DNA from: DASXAQ01 sp036406615
Lineage (GTDB): Bacteria; Actinomycetota; UBA4738
Direction of reading: 5' to 3'
NCBI GenBank assembly: GCA_036406615.1
Contig: DASXAQ010000006.1
Span: 1 to 62,300 of the forward strand
Length of the DNA stretch: 62,300 nucleotides
Made by a program: the position numbers and the translations under genes
Notes under the pieces: generated by a model
The model's database searches: none
Seen by the model: only the letters and a program-made list of their open reading frames with translations
Told to the model about the DNA's origin: nothing
Shown: positions 55,653 through 62,300 of the stretch, in pieces
Layout of the letters: every line of letters begins with the position of its first letter
Position numbering within the stretch: position 1 is the stretch's first letter

Positions 55653-56120
55653 CTAGGCGGCCGGGGCGCCGCCGCCCTCGACGACGTCCTTGAACTTGTT
55701 CAGATTCTTCTGGATGGCCGGCTTGACCAGCATGGGGAAGATCACCGGCCACAGCACCCCCTGGAAGCCGTCGGGCTTCGGCATGGTCATCGTCCGCGAC
55801 ACCTTCGTCCCGGTCCCGTCCGGCGTCAGCACGAAGTCGCTCGGGATGACCGGCCCGCGTGGGTCCTTCGCGTCGAACGCGAACCGCTTGCCCGGCTCGT
55901 AGGCCGTGACCGTCACGTGGTTCTCGAACTCCTTGCCCTTGCCGGGGAGCCAGCCGTGTGTCTCGAATTCCGTGCCGACGCCGACGGGCCCCTCCGTGAG
56001 CTGCTTCGCGGTGAAGTTCGTCGGGGACCATTCGTGGTGTCGCGTGAAGTCCGACAGGACGGCGAAGACGTCGGCCGGCGGCTTCGCGATGGTCGTGGTC
56101 CAGGTGGTGGTGCTGCCCAT
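55653..56120 (-). CDS. SRPBCC-family lipid-binding-like protein
   Basis: 155 residues of the START/polyketide-cyclase-like SRPBCC fold: STTTWTTTIAKPPADVFAVLSDFTRHHEWSPTNFTAKQ, GVGTEFETHGWLPGKGKEFENHVTVTAYEPGKRFAFDAKD, and a C-terminal helix VKPAIQKNLNKFKDVVE. Such proteins bind a hydrophobic ligand; the ligand cannot be read from sequence. GGAGGGGGG precedes ATG 56120. It is transcribed against the purine operon and divergent from the next gene. Confidence 0.78.
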   Translation of the reverse strand: MGSTTTWTTTIAKPPADVFAVLSDFTRHHEWSPTNFTAKQLTEGPVGVGTEFETHGWLPGKGKEFENHVTVTAYEPGKRFAFDAKDPRGPVIPSDFVLTPDGTGTKVSRTMTMPKPDGFQGVLWPVIFPMLVKPAIQKNLNKFKDVVEGGGAPAA

Positions 56121-56143
56121 GCGATCCCCCCCTCCGCTCGAGG

Positions 56144-58513
56144 ATGGCCCAGGGTACACCCCGCGGCCCGTGGTGGGCGAAACGGCCGCGACGGCCGTGC
56201 GAAGCTGTGTCCGTGTCGCGATGGAACGCGGGGTGGCGGCGCGCGGCGAGGGCCACGGAGGCCACGCGAGCGCGGCGCGAGGGCTTCGACGCGTCCGAGC
56301 GCGAGCTGCGCGAGGGACTGCTCGCCGACCTTCGCACGGCGGTGCAACGGCGGTTCCCCGGACGCGCGGGCCGGTCCGGCCGGCTGCGGCGCAACGTCGT
56401 CGTGCCGTCGGCCGTCGTGGCCGGCCGCACGTCGATCGACGACCTTGGAACGCACGCGGGCGCGCTGACGTACGCGTCGCTGATCGCGATCCCGCCGCTC
56501 CTGTTGTTCTCGATGTCGATTGCTTCGTTCGTGCTCGCCGACAACCAGGCGGCATTGCGCGAGGCCATCAGCGATCTCGCCGGCCTGTTCCCGGGCGAGC
56601 TCGGCAGCGCCATCGAGACCTTCCTGACCCAGCAGTTGAACGCCACGCTCAGCGGCCGACTGTCGGTGGGCATCCTCGGCCTGATCGGCCTGCTGTGGAC
56701 CGCGTCCAGCCTGGCGAGCCGCCTGCGCCATGCCTTCGGTCAGATCTTCGGGACCCGTCGGTCGGGCTTGCTGACCGGGCGGGTGGTCGGGGCGGTGACC
56801 GGCCTGCTGATGGTGCTGGCGATCTTCGGGCTCGCCCTGCTGTCGATGGTCACGACGTGGGCGGCCGGGGTCTCGGATCGGGCCGCCCTCGTCACCGCGG
56901 CCTCCAGCCTCGGCCTGGTCGCCGGCGAGTTTCTCTTCTTCCTGGTCCTGTTCCTGGTGCTCACGCCGGGTTCGGCGCGCAACCCCGCGCCCGGCATGCG
57001 GGACCACGTGCCGGGGGCGATCGCGTTCGTCCTGAGCTGGACGGCGTTGCAGTTCCTGGGCGGCTACTACTTCTCCCGGGTCGTCGCGGGCAGCACGGCG
57101 CTGTACGGAACGGTCGGGGCGCTGTTCGGCGTGATCGCGTTCCTGTACGCGACGACGTGGTTGCTGTTGCTCGCCGCGGAGATCTCCGCGGAGTTCCGGT
57201 CGCGATCGACCGGGGCTGCCGCTGGTGTTGCCGTCGCTCCGCCGGCGGCGTCGAATCCCGACGAACCCCGTACGATGTCGGCCATGCCCGCGGATCTGAT
57301 CGACCGGTACGCGGAGCTCGTCGTGCGTGTCGGCGCGAACGTCCAGAAGGGTCAGGACGTCCACCTGTGGGCGGCGGTCGAGCACGTCGGAATCGCCAGG
57401 GCGGTCGCCGAGCACGCGTACCGCGCCGGTGCCCGCAAAGTGGTGGTGCGCTATGACGATCAGTCCGTCCGCCGCTCGGCCATCGAGCACGCGCCACTCG
57501 ACGCGCTCAGCGCGTTCTACCCGCACGACCTCGACGAGATCCGGTCGATCGGGGCGCACCACGGGGCGATGATCTCGCTCACCGGCAACCCGGACCCGCA
57601 CGCGTTCGACGGGCTGGACCCGGACCGGGTGGCCGCGGCCGCGCGTCCACCCGAGCTCGGGCGCGCCGTGGGGGACCTGGTGATGGGCGGCGACGTCAAC
57701 TGGGTGATCGCCGCGGCGCCGAACGAAGGGTGGGCGAACCAGATCTTCGGATCGCCGGACGTGGACCGGCTGTGGGATGCCGTGGCCGTCGCCACCCGGC
57801 TCGACCAGCCCGACCCCGTCGAGGCCTGGCGCGAGCACGTCGCCGTCCTCACGCAGCGGCAGGCGGCGCTGCAGCGTCTGGCCCCCGACGCCATCCGGTT
57901 CCGCGGGCCGGACACGGATCTGACGATCGGGCTGCTGCCCGGCGCCGGCTGGCTCTCGGGCGTCCAGCACACGAACGACGGGGTGGAGTTCATCCCGAAC
58001 ATCCCCACGGAGGAGGTCTTCACCAGCCCGGACCGGCGCCGGGCGGAGGGCATGGTCCGGATCACCGCGCCGTTGGTCATGCCGCGCTCGCGCGTGCTGG
58101 TCGAGGGCCTGCGGCTTCGCCTGTCGGAGGGCCGGATCACCCAGGCGGACGCCGACACGGGCGCCGAGGCCGTGCGGGCCGAGCTGGCGCTGGATGACGG
58201 CGCGCCCTACCTGGGCGAGGTCGCGATCGTGGACGGCTCCTCGCGGGTGCGCGCCGCCGGCGTGGCTTTCCACGACACGCTGTACGACGAGAACGCGGGC
58301 TGTCACATCGCGTACGGCCGCGGGTTCCCGATGGTCCTGGACGACGGGGTCGGGCTGGGGCCGGAGGCGTTGGTGTCGGCCGGCGTCAACCACTCGTCGG
58401 TCCACACCGACGTCGTCGTCGGGGGGCCCGACGTGGAGGTGGATGCCGTCGCAGCCGACGGGACCGTGACGCCGCTCGTCCGCGACGACGCGTGGGTCCT
58501 GCCGCTCGGCTGA
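56144..58513 (+). CDS. fused ORF: YihY/BrkB membrane protein + M29 aminopeptidase
   Basis: One open frame of 789 codons. Residues about 60-365 form a YihY/BrkB (UPF0761) membrane domain with six helices (DDLGTHAGALTYASLIAIPPLLLFSMS, LWTASSLASRLRHAFGQIFG, LYGTVGALFGVIAFLYATTWLLLL). From about residue 381 a complete M29 metallo-aminopeptidase follows (MPADLIDRYAELVVRVGANVQKGQDVHLW, NIPTEEVFTSPD, CHIAYGRGFP, NHSSVHTDVVVGG). These are normally separate proteins. The junction has no stop, but TACGAT lies 7 nt before the ATG at 57284, so the peptidase may also be made alone. The start is uncertain; GTG 56207 or 56213 is possible. Confidence 0.78.
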   Translation: MAQGTPRGPWWAKRPRRPCEAVSVSRWNAGWRRAARATEATRARREGFDASERELREGLLADLRTAVQRRFPGRAGRSGRLRRNVVVPSAVVAGRTSIDDLGTHAGALTYASLIAIPPLLLFSMSIASFVLADNQAALREAISDLAGLFPGELGSAIETFLTQQLNATLSGRLSVGILGLIGLLWTASSLASRLRHAFGQIFGTRRSGLLTGRVVGAVTGLLMVLAIFGLALLSMVTTWAAGVSDRAALVTAASSLGLVAGEFLFFLVLFLVLTPGSARNPAPGMRDHVPGAIAFVLSWTALQFLGGYYFSRVVAGSTALYGTVGALFGVIAFLYATTWLLLLAAEISAEFRSRSTGAAAGVAVAPPAASNPDEPRTMSAMPADLIDRYAELVVRVGANVQKGQDVHLWAAVEHVGIARAVAEHAYRAGARKVVVRYDDQSVRRSAIEHAPLDALSAFYPHDLDEIRSIGAHHGAMISLTGNPDPHAFDGLDPDRVAAAARPPELGRAVGDLVMGGDVNWVIAAAPNEGWANQIFGSPDVDRLWDAVAVATRLDQPDPVEAWREHVAVLTQRQAALQRLAPDAIRFRGPDTDLTIGLLPGAGWLSGVQHTNDGVEFIPNIPTEEVFTSPDRRRAEGMVRITAPLVMPRSRVLVEGLRLRLSEGRITQADADTGAEAVRAELALDDGAPYLGEVAIVDGSSRVRAAGVAFHDTLYDENAGCHIAYGRGFPMVLDDGVGLGPEALVSAGVNHSSVHTDVVVGGPDVEVDAVAADGTVTPLVRDDAWVLPLG
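57271..57276 (+). promoter_or_regulatory. internal leaderless -10 (TACGAT) for the M29 aminopeptidase
   Basis: TACGAT, then 7 nt, then ATG 57284, at the exact family N-terminus of the peptidase and inside the fused ORF. Confidence 0.45.
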
Positions 58514-58667
58514 AATCCCGGCATCCGTGGTGGCCGGCGTCCCATCCATCCTGCGCCGCGCTCGGGACGTCGCATCGATCGCGCCAATCGAAGTGACAGA
58601 ACCGCATGAACATGTCGCGGTTTCGTCCGAGGCTGCTGTTAGCATCGACGAAGGAGTGGGTGGCGAT

Positions 58668-60077
58668 TTGTTCAGGCCGGGGCTGGACGACGAAGGGCCG
58701 CGCGAGGCGTGCGGGCTCTTCGGCGTCTGGGCGCCCGGCGAGGACGTCGCCAGGCTGACGTTCTTCGGGCTGTTCGCCCTCCAGCACCGCGGGCAGGAGT
58801 CCGCGGGCATGGCCGTCTCCGACGGGACCAACATCCTGGTCTATCGCGACCTCGGCCTGGTCTCGCAGGTGTTCAACGAACGCACGCTGACCACGCTCCA
58901 GGGCGACCTGGGCATCGGGCATACGCGGTACTCGACCACCGGGTCCACCACGTGGGACAACGCCCAGCCGACGTTCAAGACGAACGGCGGCCGCGCGCTC
59001 TCGCTCGGGCACAACGGGAACCTGGTCAACACGGCCGAGCTGCTCGGCGAGGTGGGGCGTCGGGGACGGGCCACGACCGACTCCGACATCGTGTCCACGA
59101 TGCTCGCGAGCCACCTCGACCGTGGGTTGGAAGCGGCGGCCCTCGAGGTGCTGCCGCGCCTGCGGGGCGGCTTCTCGTTCGTGATGATGGACGAGCGCAC
59201 GCTGTTCGCCGCGCGCGACCCGGTCGGGCTTCGGCCGCTGGGCATCGGACAGCTGCCCAGCGGCTGGTGTGTCGCGTCGGAGACCGCCGCCCTGGACGTC
59301 GTGGGGGCGCGCTACGTGCGTGAGGTCGAACCCGGCGAGCTGGTTGCGATCGACGACCGCGGCGTGCGATCGCTGCGCTACACCGAATCGCCTCGGGCCG
59401 CGCTGTGCCTGTTCGAGTTCGTCTACCTGGGGCGGGCCGACTCGCGGATGTACGGACGGAGCCTGCACGAGGCGCGGCGCGAAGCCGGCCGCCGGCTGGC
59501 CGCGGAGGCGCCGGTCGACGCCGACATGGTCGTGCCGGTGCCCGACACCGCGGCTTCGGCGGCCCAGGGATATGCCGAGGCGTCCGGGATCCCGTACGGC
59601 GAGGGCCTCATGAAGAACCGCTACATCGGCAGGACGTTCATCGAGCCGACGCCGACGCTTCGCCAGCGCGGCGTGCGTCTGAAGCTGAACCCCCTGCCCG
59701 ACGCCGTGCGCGGCAAGCGTCTGGTGGTCGTCGACGACTCGATCGTGCGCGGCACGACGACGCGGCAGATCGTGCAGATGCTGCGCGACGCCGGCGCCTC
59801 GCAGGTGCACCTGCGCATCACCAGCCCGCCGATCCGCTGGCCCTGCTTCTACGGGATCGACATGTCCACGCGCGAGGAGCTGGTGGCCGCAGGCCGCGGC
59901 GAGCGCGAGGTGGGCGAGCTGGTCGGGGCGGACTCACTCGCCCACCTGTCGCTGGACTCGCTCGTCGCGGCCACGGAGGCGCCGAAGGGCGCGTTCTGCC
60001 GCGCCTGCTTCGACGGCGAGTACCCCGTTCCCGTGCCACAGCACGCTCCCTCGAAGCTTGCGCTCGAGACCGGCTGA
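58668..60077 (+). CDS. purF: amidophosphoribosyltransferase (Fe-S type)
   Basis: 469 residues from TTG 58668, which has AAGGAGTGG about 9-11 nt upstream; GTG 58656 is an alternative. A short propeptide (FRPGLDDEGPREA) ends at the nucleophile Cys of ACGLFGVW. Glutaminase part: LFALQHRGQESAGMAVSDG, GIGHTRYSTTGSTTWDNAQP. PRTase part: VVVDDSIVRGTTTRQIVQMLRDAGA. The four Fe-S cysteines of the B. subtilis-type enzyme are all present (CLFEFVY, PCFYGID, FCRACFDGEYP). It starts de novo purine synthesis from PRPP. Feedback by nucleotides is expected. Confidence 0.94.
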   Translation: MFRPGLDDEGPREACGLFGVWAPGEDVARLTFFGLFALQHRGQESAGMAVSDGTNILVYRDLGLVSQVFNERTLTTLQGDLGIGHTRYSTTGSTTWDNAQPTFKTNGGRALSLGHNGNLVNTAELLGEVGRRGRATTDSDIVSTMLASHLDRGLEAAALEVLPRLRGGFSFVMMDERTLFAARDPVGLRPLGIGQLPSGWCVASETAALDVVGARYVREVEPGELVAIDDRGVRSLRYTESPRAALCLFEFVYLGRADSRMYGRSLHEARREAGRRLAAEAPVDADMVVPVPDTAASAAQGYAEASGIPYGEGLMKNRYIGRTFIEPTPTLRQRGVRLKLNPLPDAVRGKRLVVVDDSIVRGTTTRQIVQMLRDAGASQVHLRITSPPIRWPCFYGIDMSTREELVAAGRGEREVGELVGADSLAHLSLDSLVAATEAPKGAFCRACFDGEYPVPVPQHAPSKLALETG

Positions 60078-60086
60078 GGTCGCGAC

Positions 60087-61115
60087 GTGTCGGGCCGCCG
60101 GGGCGAGGAGGCCTATCGCGCGGCGGGGGTGGATCTCGAAGCCGGCGCCAAGGCCGTCGAGCTGATCCGGTCCGTCGCCGCCGGCGCCGCGCGGCCGGAG
60201 GTGGTCGCCGGCGTCGGAGGGTTTTCGGGCCTGGTGGACCTCGGCGACGGGCGGTACCTGGCCGCGTCGACCGACGGCGTGGGCACCAAGATCGAGGTCG
60301 CGCGCGCCGCGGGGGTCCTGGACACCGTCGGGATCGACCTGGTGGCGATGTGCGCCAACGACGTGGTGTGCACCGGCGCCGAGCCGCTGTTCTTCCTGGA
60401 CTACCTTGCGGTCGGCGCCGTGGAACCGCGCACCGTCGCGGCCATCGTGGCGGGGGTCGCCGAGGGCTGCCGTCGCGCCGGGTGCGCGCTGCTCGGCGGC
60501 GAGACCGCCGAGCACCCGGGAACGATGGCGCCCGACGCGTTCGACCTCGCGGGGTTCTGCGTCGGCGTCGTGGCCGGCGGCGACATGCTTCGCCCGGACC
60601 GGGTTCGGGCGGGCGATGCGCTGATCGGGTTTCGTTCGACCGGGCTGCACGCCAACGGCTTCAGCCTCGTTCGCCGAACCGTGCTGCGGGATGGGTCGCG
60701 GCCGCTCGACGAGTTCGTGCCGAGCCTGGGACGAACGCTGAAGGACGAACTCCTCACGCCGACGGCGCTGTACGTGCGGCCGCTGCTGGCGCTGGCTCGC
60801 GCGGGCCTGGCCAGGGCAGCAGCGCATATCACCGGGGGCGGGTTCGACGAGAACGTCCCGCGCGCGCTCCCCGACGGGCTCGGTGCCGACGTCGACACCA
60901 CGGCATGGCAGCCGCCGCCGATCTTCGACCTGGTGGCGAGCGACGCGGGCCTGCCGCCGGGCGACCTGTTCGGGGTGCTGAACATGGGCATCGGCATGGT
61001 CGTCGTCGTGCCGGCCGAAGAAGCCGATCGCGCGGTCGCGGCGGCGGCGGACGCGGGCGCCGAGGCAGTGGCCATCGGCGTGGTGACCGACGGGCCGGGC
61101 GTGCGGCTCCGCTAG
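60087..61115 (+). CDS. purM: phosphoribosylformylglycinamidine cyclo-ligase
   Basis: 342 residues. YRAAGVDLEAGAKAVELI, GFSGLVDLG, AASTDGVGTKIEVA, VAMCANDVVCTGAEPLFFLDYLA, LLGGETAEHPGTM, STGLHANGFSLVR, AHITGGGFDENVPRALPDGL and FGVLNMGIGMVVVV are the expected AIR synthetase motifs. GTG 60087 is 9 nt after purF. Its stop codon TAG is part of the CTAG target of the insertion sequence that follows. Confidence 0.96.
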   Translation: MSGRRGEEAYRAAGVDLEAGAKAVELIRSVAAGAARPEVVAGVGGFSGLVDLGDGRYLAASTDGVGTKIEVARAAGVLDTVGIDLVAMCANDVVCTGAEPLFFLDYLAVGAVEPRTVAAIVAGVAEGCRRAGCALLGGETAEHPGTMAPDAFDLAGFCVGVVAGGDMLRPDRVRAGDALIGFRSTGLHANGFSLVRRTVLRDGSRPLDEFVPSLGRTLKDELLTPTALYVRPLLALARAGLARAAAHITGGGFDENVPRALPDGLGADVDTTAWQPPPIFDLVASDAGLPPGDLFGVLNMGIGMVVVVPAEEADRAVAAAADAGAEAVAIGVVTDGPGVRLR

Positions 61116-61116
61116 A

Positions 61117-61140
61117 TGTAGTTCCCACCGAGGTTGTTGA
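61117..61140 (+). repeat. left terminal inverted repeat of the IS
   Basis: 24 bp, outer 12 bp TGTAGTTCCCAC. It matches the right end in about 21 of 24 positions, with mismatches only in the four bases after the first 12. Confidence 0.88.
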
Positions 61141-61146
61141 ACTGAC

Positions 61147-61203
61147 GAGAGCCTCCCTGCACGGTTCGGGGTTGAACGGACTCCGGACCGGAAGGAGGCT
61201 CTC
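61147..61203 (+). promoter_or_regulatory. hairpin hiding the transposase ribosome binding site
   Basis: GAGAGCCTCC (61147-61156) is perfectly complementary to GGAGGCTCTC (61194-61203). The right arm contains the AAGGAGG ribosome binding site and ends at the base before the GTG start, so read-through RNA from purM would fold and block translation. Confidence 0.65.
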
Positions 61204-62148
61204 GTGGCCCATCGTAGGGCGAAGCTGACGCCGTACGGCCGCATGGTGCTGGTCGAACGGGTCCTGGTCGAAGGGTGGTCCGTGGGGGAGGCCTCAAGGG
61301 CCGCATCGGTCGCACCCGCAACGGTGTACAAGTGGCTCGCTCGGTTCCGCGAGGAAGGACCTGCCGGGCTGCAGGATCGAACCTCCGCTCCCAAGCGGCG
61401 TCCCCGAGCGCTGCCTCCCGCACAGGTCCGCAGGATCCTGCGGGCTCGTCGCCGCTTGAAGCTCGGTCCACACCGGTTGGGTCCGGTGCTCGGCCACCCT
61501 CGGTCCACCGTGTATGGCGTGCTGCGGCGCGCGGGGCTGTCCCGGCTGGCCCACCTGGACCGACCAACCGCGACGCCGGTGCGCTACGAACGCGAACGTC
61601 CCGGCGAGCTGGTGCACATCGACGTGAAAAAGCTCGGGCGGATCCGGCCCGGTGGGGGCTGGCGCCTGTTGGGCCAAAGCGCACAGACCAAGGCCGGCAA
61701 GGGCCGCGGTGCGGGGTACGACTACCTGCACGTGGCCGTGGACGACCGCTCCCGGTACGCCTACGTCGAGACCCACCCTGATGAACGAGGAGCCACCTGC
61801 GCGCAGTTCCTGGCCCGCGCCGCGGAGCACTTCCGCCAGCTCGGCGTCCCCGTCGAGCGCGTGATGACCGACCAGGCCAAGAACTACGTGCGCTCGGGCG
61901 AGTTTCAGGCCACCCTCGGCGCGATCGGCGCTCGCCACGTCGTGACCAGGCCGTACCGGCCACAGACCAACGGCAAGGTCGAGCGATTCAACCGCACCCT
62001 GCTCGACGAGTGGGCGTACGCACGCCTGTACCACTCCAACGCCGCCAGGCTCGCCACGCTCGGCCGCTGGGTCCAGACCTACAATCGACGCCGGCCCCAC
62101 ACCGCGCTGGGAGGCAAGCCGCCAATCTCGCGGCTCTCAACAACGTGA
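61204..62148 (+). CDS. IS481-family transposase
   Basis: 314 residues. The N-terminal helix-turn-helix (LVERVLVEGWSVGEASRAASVAPATVYKWLARFREEG) is followed by a second (PAQVRRILRARRRLKLGPHRLGPVLG..STVYGVLRRAG). The DDE (rve) domain follows: HIDVKKLGRI (first Asp), VERVMTDQAKNY (second Asp) and PYRPQTNGKVERFNRTLLDEWAY (Glu), ending YNRRRPHTALGGKPP. GTG 61204 has GGAAGGAGG 6 nt upstream. The catalytic triad is complete and the frame is unbroken, so it may be active. It binds the terminal repeats and moves the element. Confidence 0.93.
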   Translation: MAHRRAKLTPYGRMVLVERVLVEGWSVGEASRAASVAPATVYKWLARFREEGPAGLQDRTSAPKRRPRALPPAQVRRILRARRRLKLGPHRLGPVLGHPRSTVYGVLRRAGLSRLAHLDRPTATPVRYERERPGELVHIDVKKLGRIRPGGGWRLLGQSAQTKAGKGRGAGYDYLHVAVDDRSRYAYVETHPDERGATCAQFLARAAEHFRQLGVPVERVMTDQAKNYVRSGEFQATLGAIGARHVVTRPYRPQTNGKVERFNRTLLDEWAYARLYHSNAARLATLGRWVQTYNRRRPHTALGGKPPISRLSTT

Positions 62149-62160
62149 GTGGGAACTACA
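62137..62160 (-). repeat. right terminal inverted repeat of the IS
   Basis: 24 bp; read on the minus strand it begins TGTAGTTCCCAC like the left end. It overlaps the last codons of the transposase. Confidence 0.88.
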
Positions 62161-62191
62161 GCTAGGGCACCGGCGGCCGAGGCGTCGCGCC

Positions 62192-62300
62192 TCAGCCGGG
62201 AAGCACGGCGTCCAGCGCCGCGCGCGTCCTCGCGCCGATCTCGGAGATCTCGTCGTCCGTGACGACGAACGGGGGTCCGAACATGAGCAGGTCGCCGTTG
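62192..62300 (-). CDS. class III aminotransferase, C-terminal end (partial)
   Basis: The last 35 codons of a minus-strand gene that continues past the right window edge: NGDLLMFGPPFVVTDDEISEIGARTRAALDAVLPG. The GDLLMFGPPFVVTDDEI pattern is the usual ending of PLP-dependent class III (omega-) aminotransferases. A GAGGCG-TCG-CGCCTC hairpin (62179-62193) overlaps its stop and lies between it and the insertion sequence. Substrate cannot be judged from this fragment. Confidence 0.72.
   Translation of the reverse strand, partial: NGDLLMFGPPFVVTDDEISEIGARTRAALDAVLPG

Larger units (their letters stand above)
61117..62160 (+). mobile_element. IS481-family insertion sequence, 1044 bp
   Basis: Bounded by imperfect 24-bp terminal inverted repeats that begin TGTAGTTCCCAC at each end, and containing a single complete transposase gene. 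Both outer flanks read GCTAG (61111-61115 and 62161-62165), followed by A on the left and G on the right. That fits the NCTAGN target and duplication described for IS481. The element is intact and probably recent. It separates purM from a convergent aminotransferase gene. Confidence 0.9.

Noticed and set aside
62166..62300. Disruption of a gene by the insertion sequence
   Set aside because: purM keeps its full length and stop, and the aminotransferase ends 26 nt beyond the right flank; the element is intergenic.

Overview
The window is a very GC-rich bacterial chromosome segment with tightly packed genes. It is almost certainly from the Actinomycetota (high-GC Gram-positives) or a close uncultured relative. 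The evidence is a Tad-type pilus cluster in the order of mycobacterial Rv3660c-Rv3654c (CpaE/Ssd, TadA, TadB, TadC, DUF4244 pilin, TadE, TadE-like). There is also a DUF5318 protein, an HspR regulator with a HAIR-type operator in front of dnaK, a dCTP deaminase close to the bifunctional M. tuberculosis enzyme, an Rv0338c/EtfD-like Fe-S oxidoreductase, and many genes that look leaderless (a TAGAAT/TAGGCT/TACGAT hexamer 6-10 nt before the start codon with no ribosome binding site). There is no rRNA, no CRISPR array and no prophage. One tRNA and one IS481-family insertion sequence are present.

Layout. 1-6.3 kb: end of a sarcosine-oxidase-like flavoenzyme, a luciferase-like oxidoreductase, a HAD phosphatase, a membrane Ser/Thr kinase and uncharacterised small proteins. 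6.4-12.5 kb: the Tad-like pilus operon and a DUF5318 gene. 12.5-18.5 kb: a solitary SLATT-domain membrane protein, a class A penicillin-binding protein and a NarL-type two-component system. 18.6-22.1 kb: two polytopic glycosyltransferases and panB on the minus strand. 22.2-27.2 kb: rpsF-ssb-rpsR-rplI, dnaB, nth, a small membrane protein, tRNA-Gly(CCC) and dcd. 27.2-31.7 kb: a second two-component system and an EtfD-like membrane Fe-S oxidoreductase. 31.8-39.2 kb: the heat-shock operon dnaK-hsp20-grpE-dnaJ-hspR-clpB, autoregulated by HspR. 39.3-47.1 kb: LemA and a neighbour, an MFS transporter, a metallo-hydrolase, aconitase, dodecin and a peptidase-E-like protein. 47.1-61.1 kb: de novo purine synthesis (purA-D-E-B-C-S-Q-L, then purF-M after a short break). 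61.1-62.2 kb: the insertion sequence, sitting exactly at the purM stop codon. The window closes in the 3' end of an aminotransferase gene.

How the genes work together. The purine block is one translationally coupled operon (purD to purL mostly by 4-nt overlaps) carrying PRPP towards AICAR, with purA for AMP; purN, purH and purK are not here. The heat-shock operon encodes the DnaK-DnaJ-GrpE refolding machine, ClpB disaggregase, a small holdase and their repressor. The rpsF-rplI block couples two ribosomal proteins with replication (SSB, and DnaB after a clear terminator).

Points that stand out: the recurrent leaderless-promoter signature; a perfect 39-nt palindrome covering the tadE start; a TadE-like ORF with a 30-bp tandem repeat that runs through the next gene; a BrkB/M29-aminopeptidase ORF fused without a stop; a PurE lacking the normal Ser/Asp active-site loop; an 11-bp inverted repeat around the dnaK leader; and a transposase whose ribosome binding site is sealed in a hairpin.
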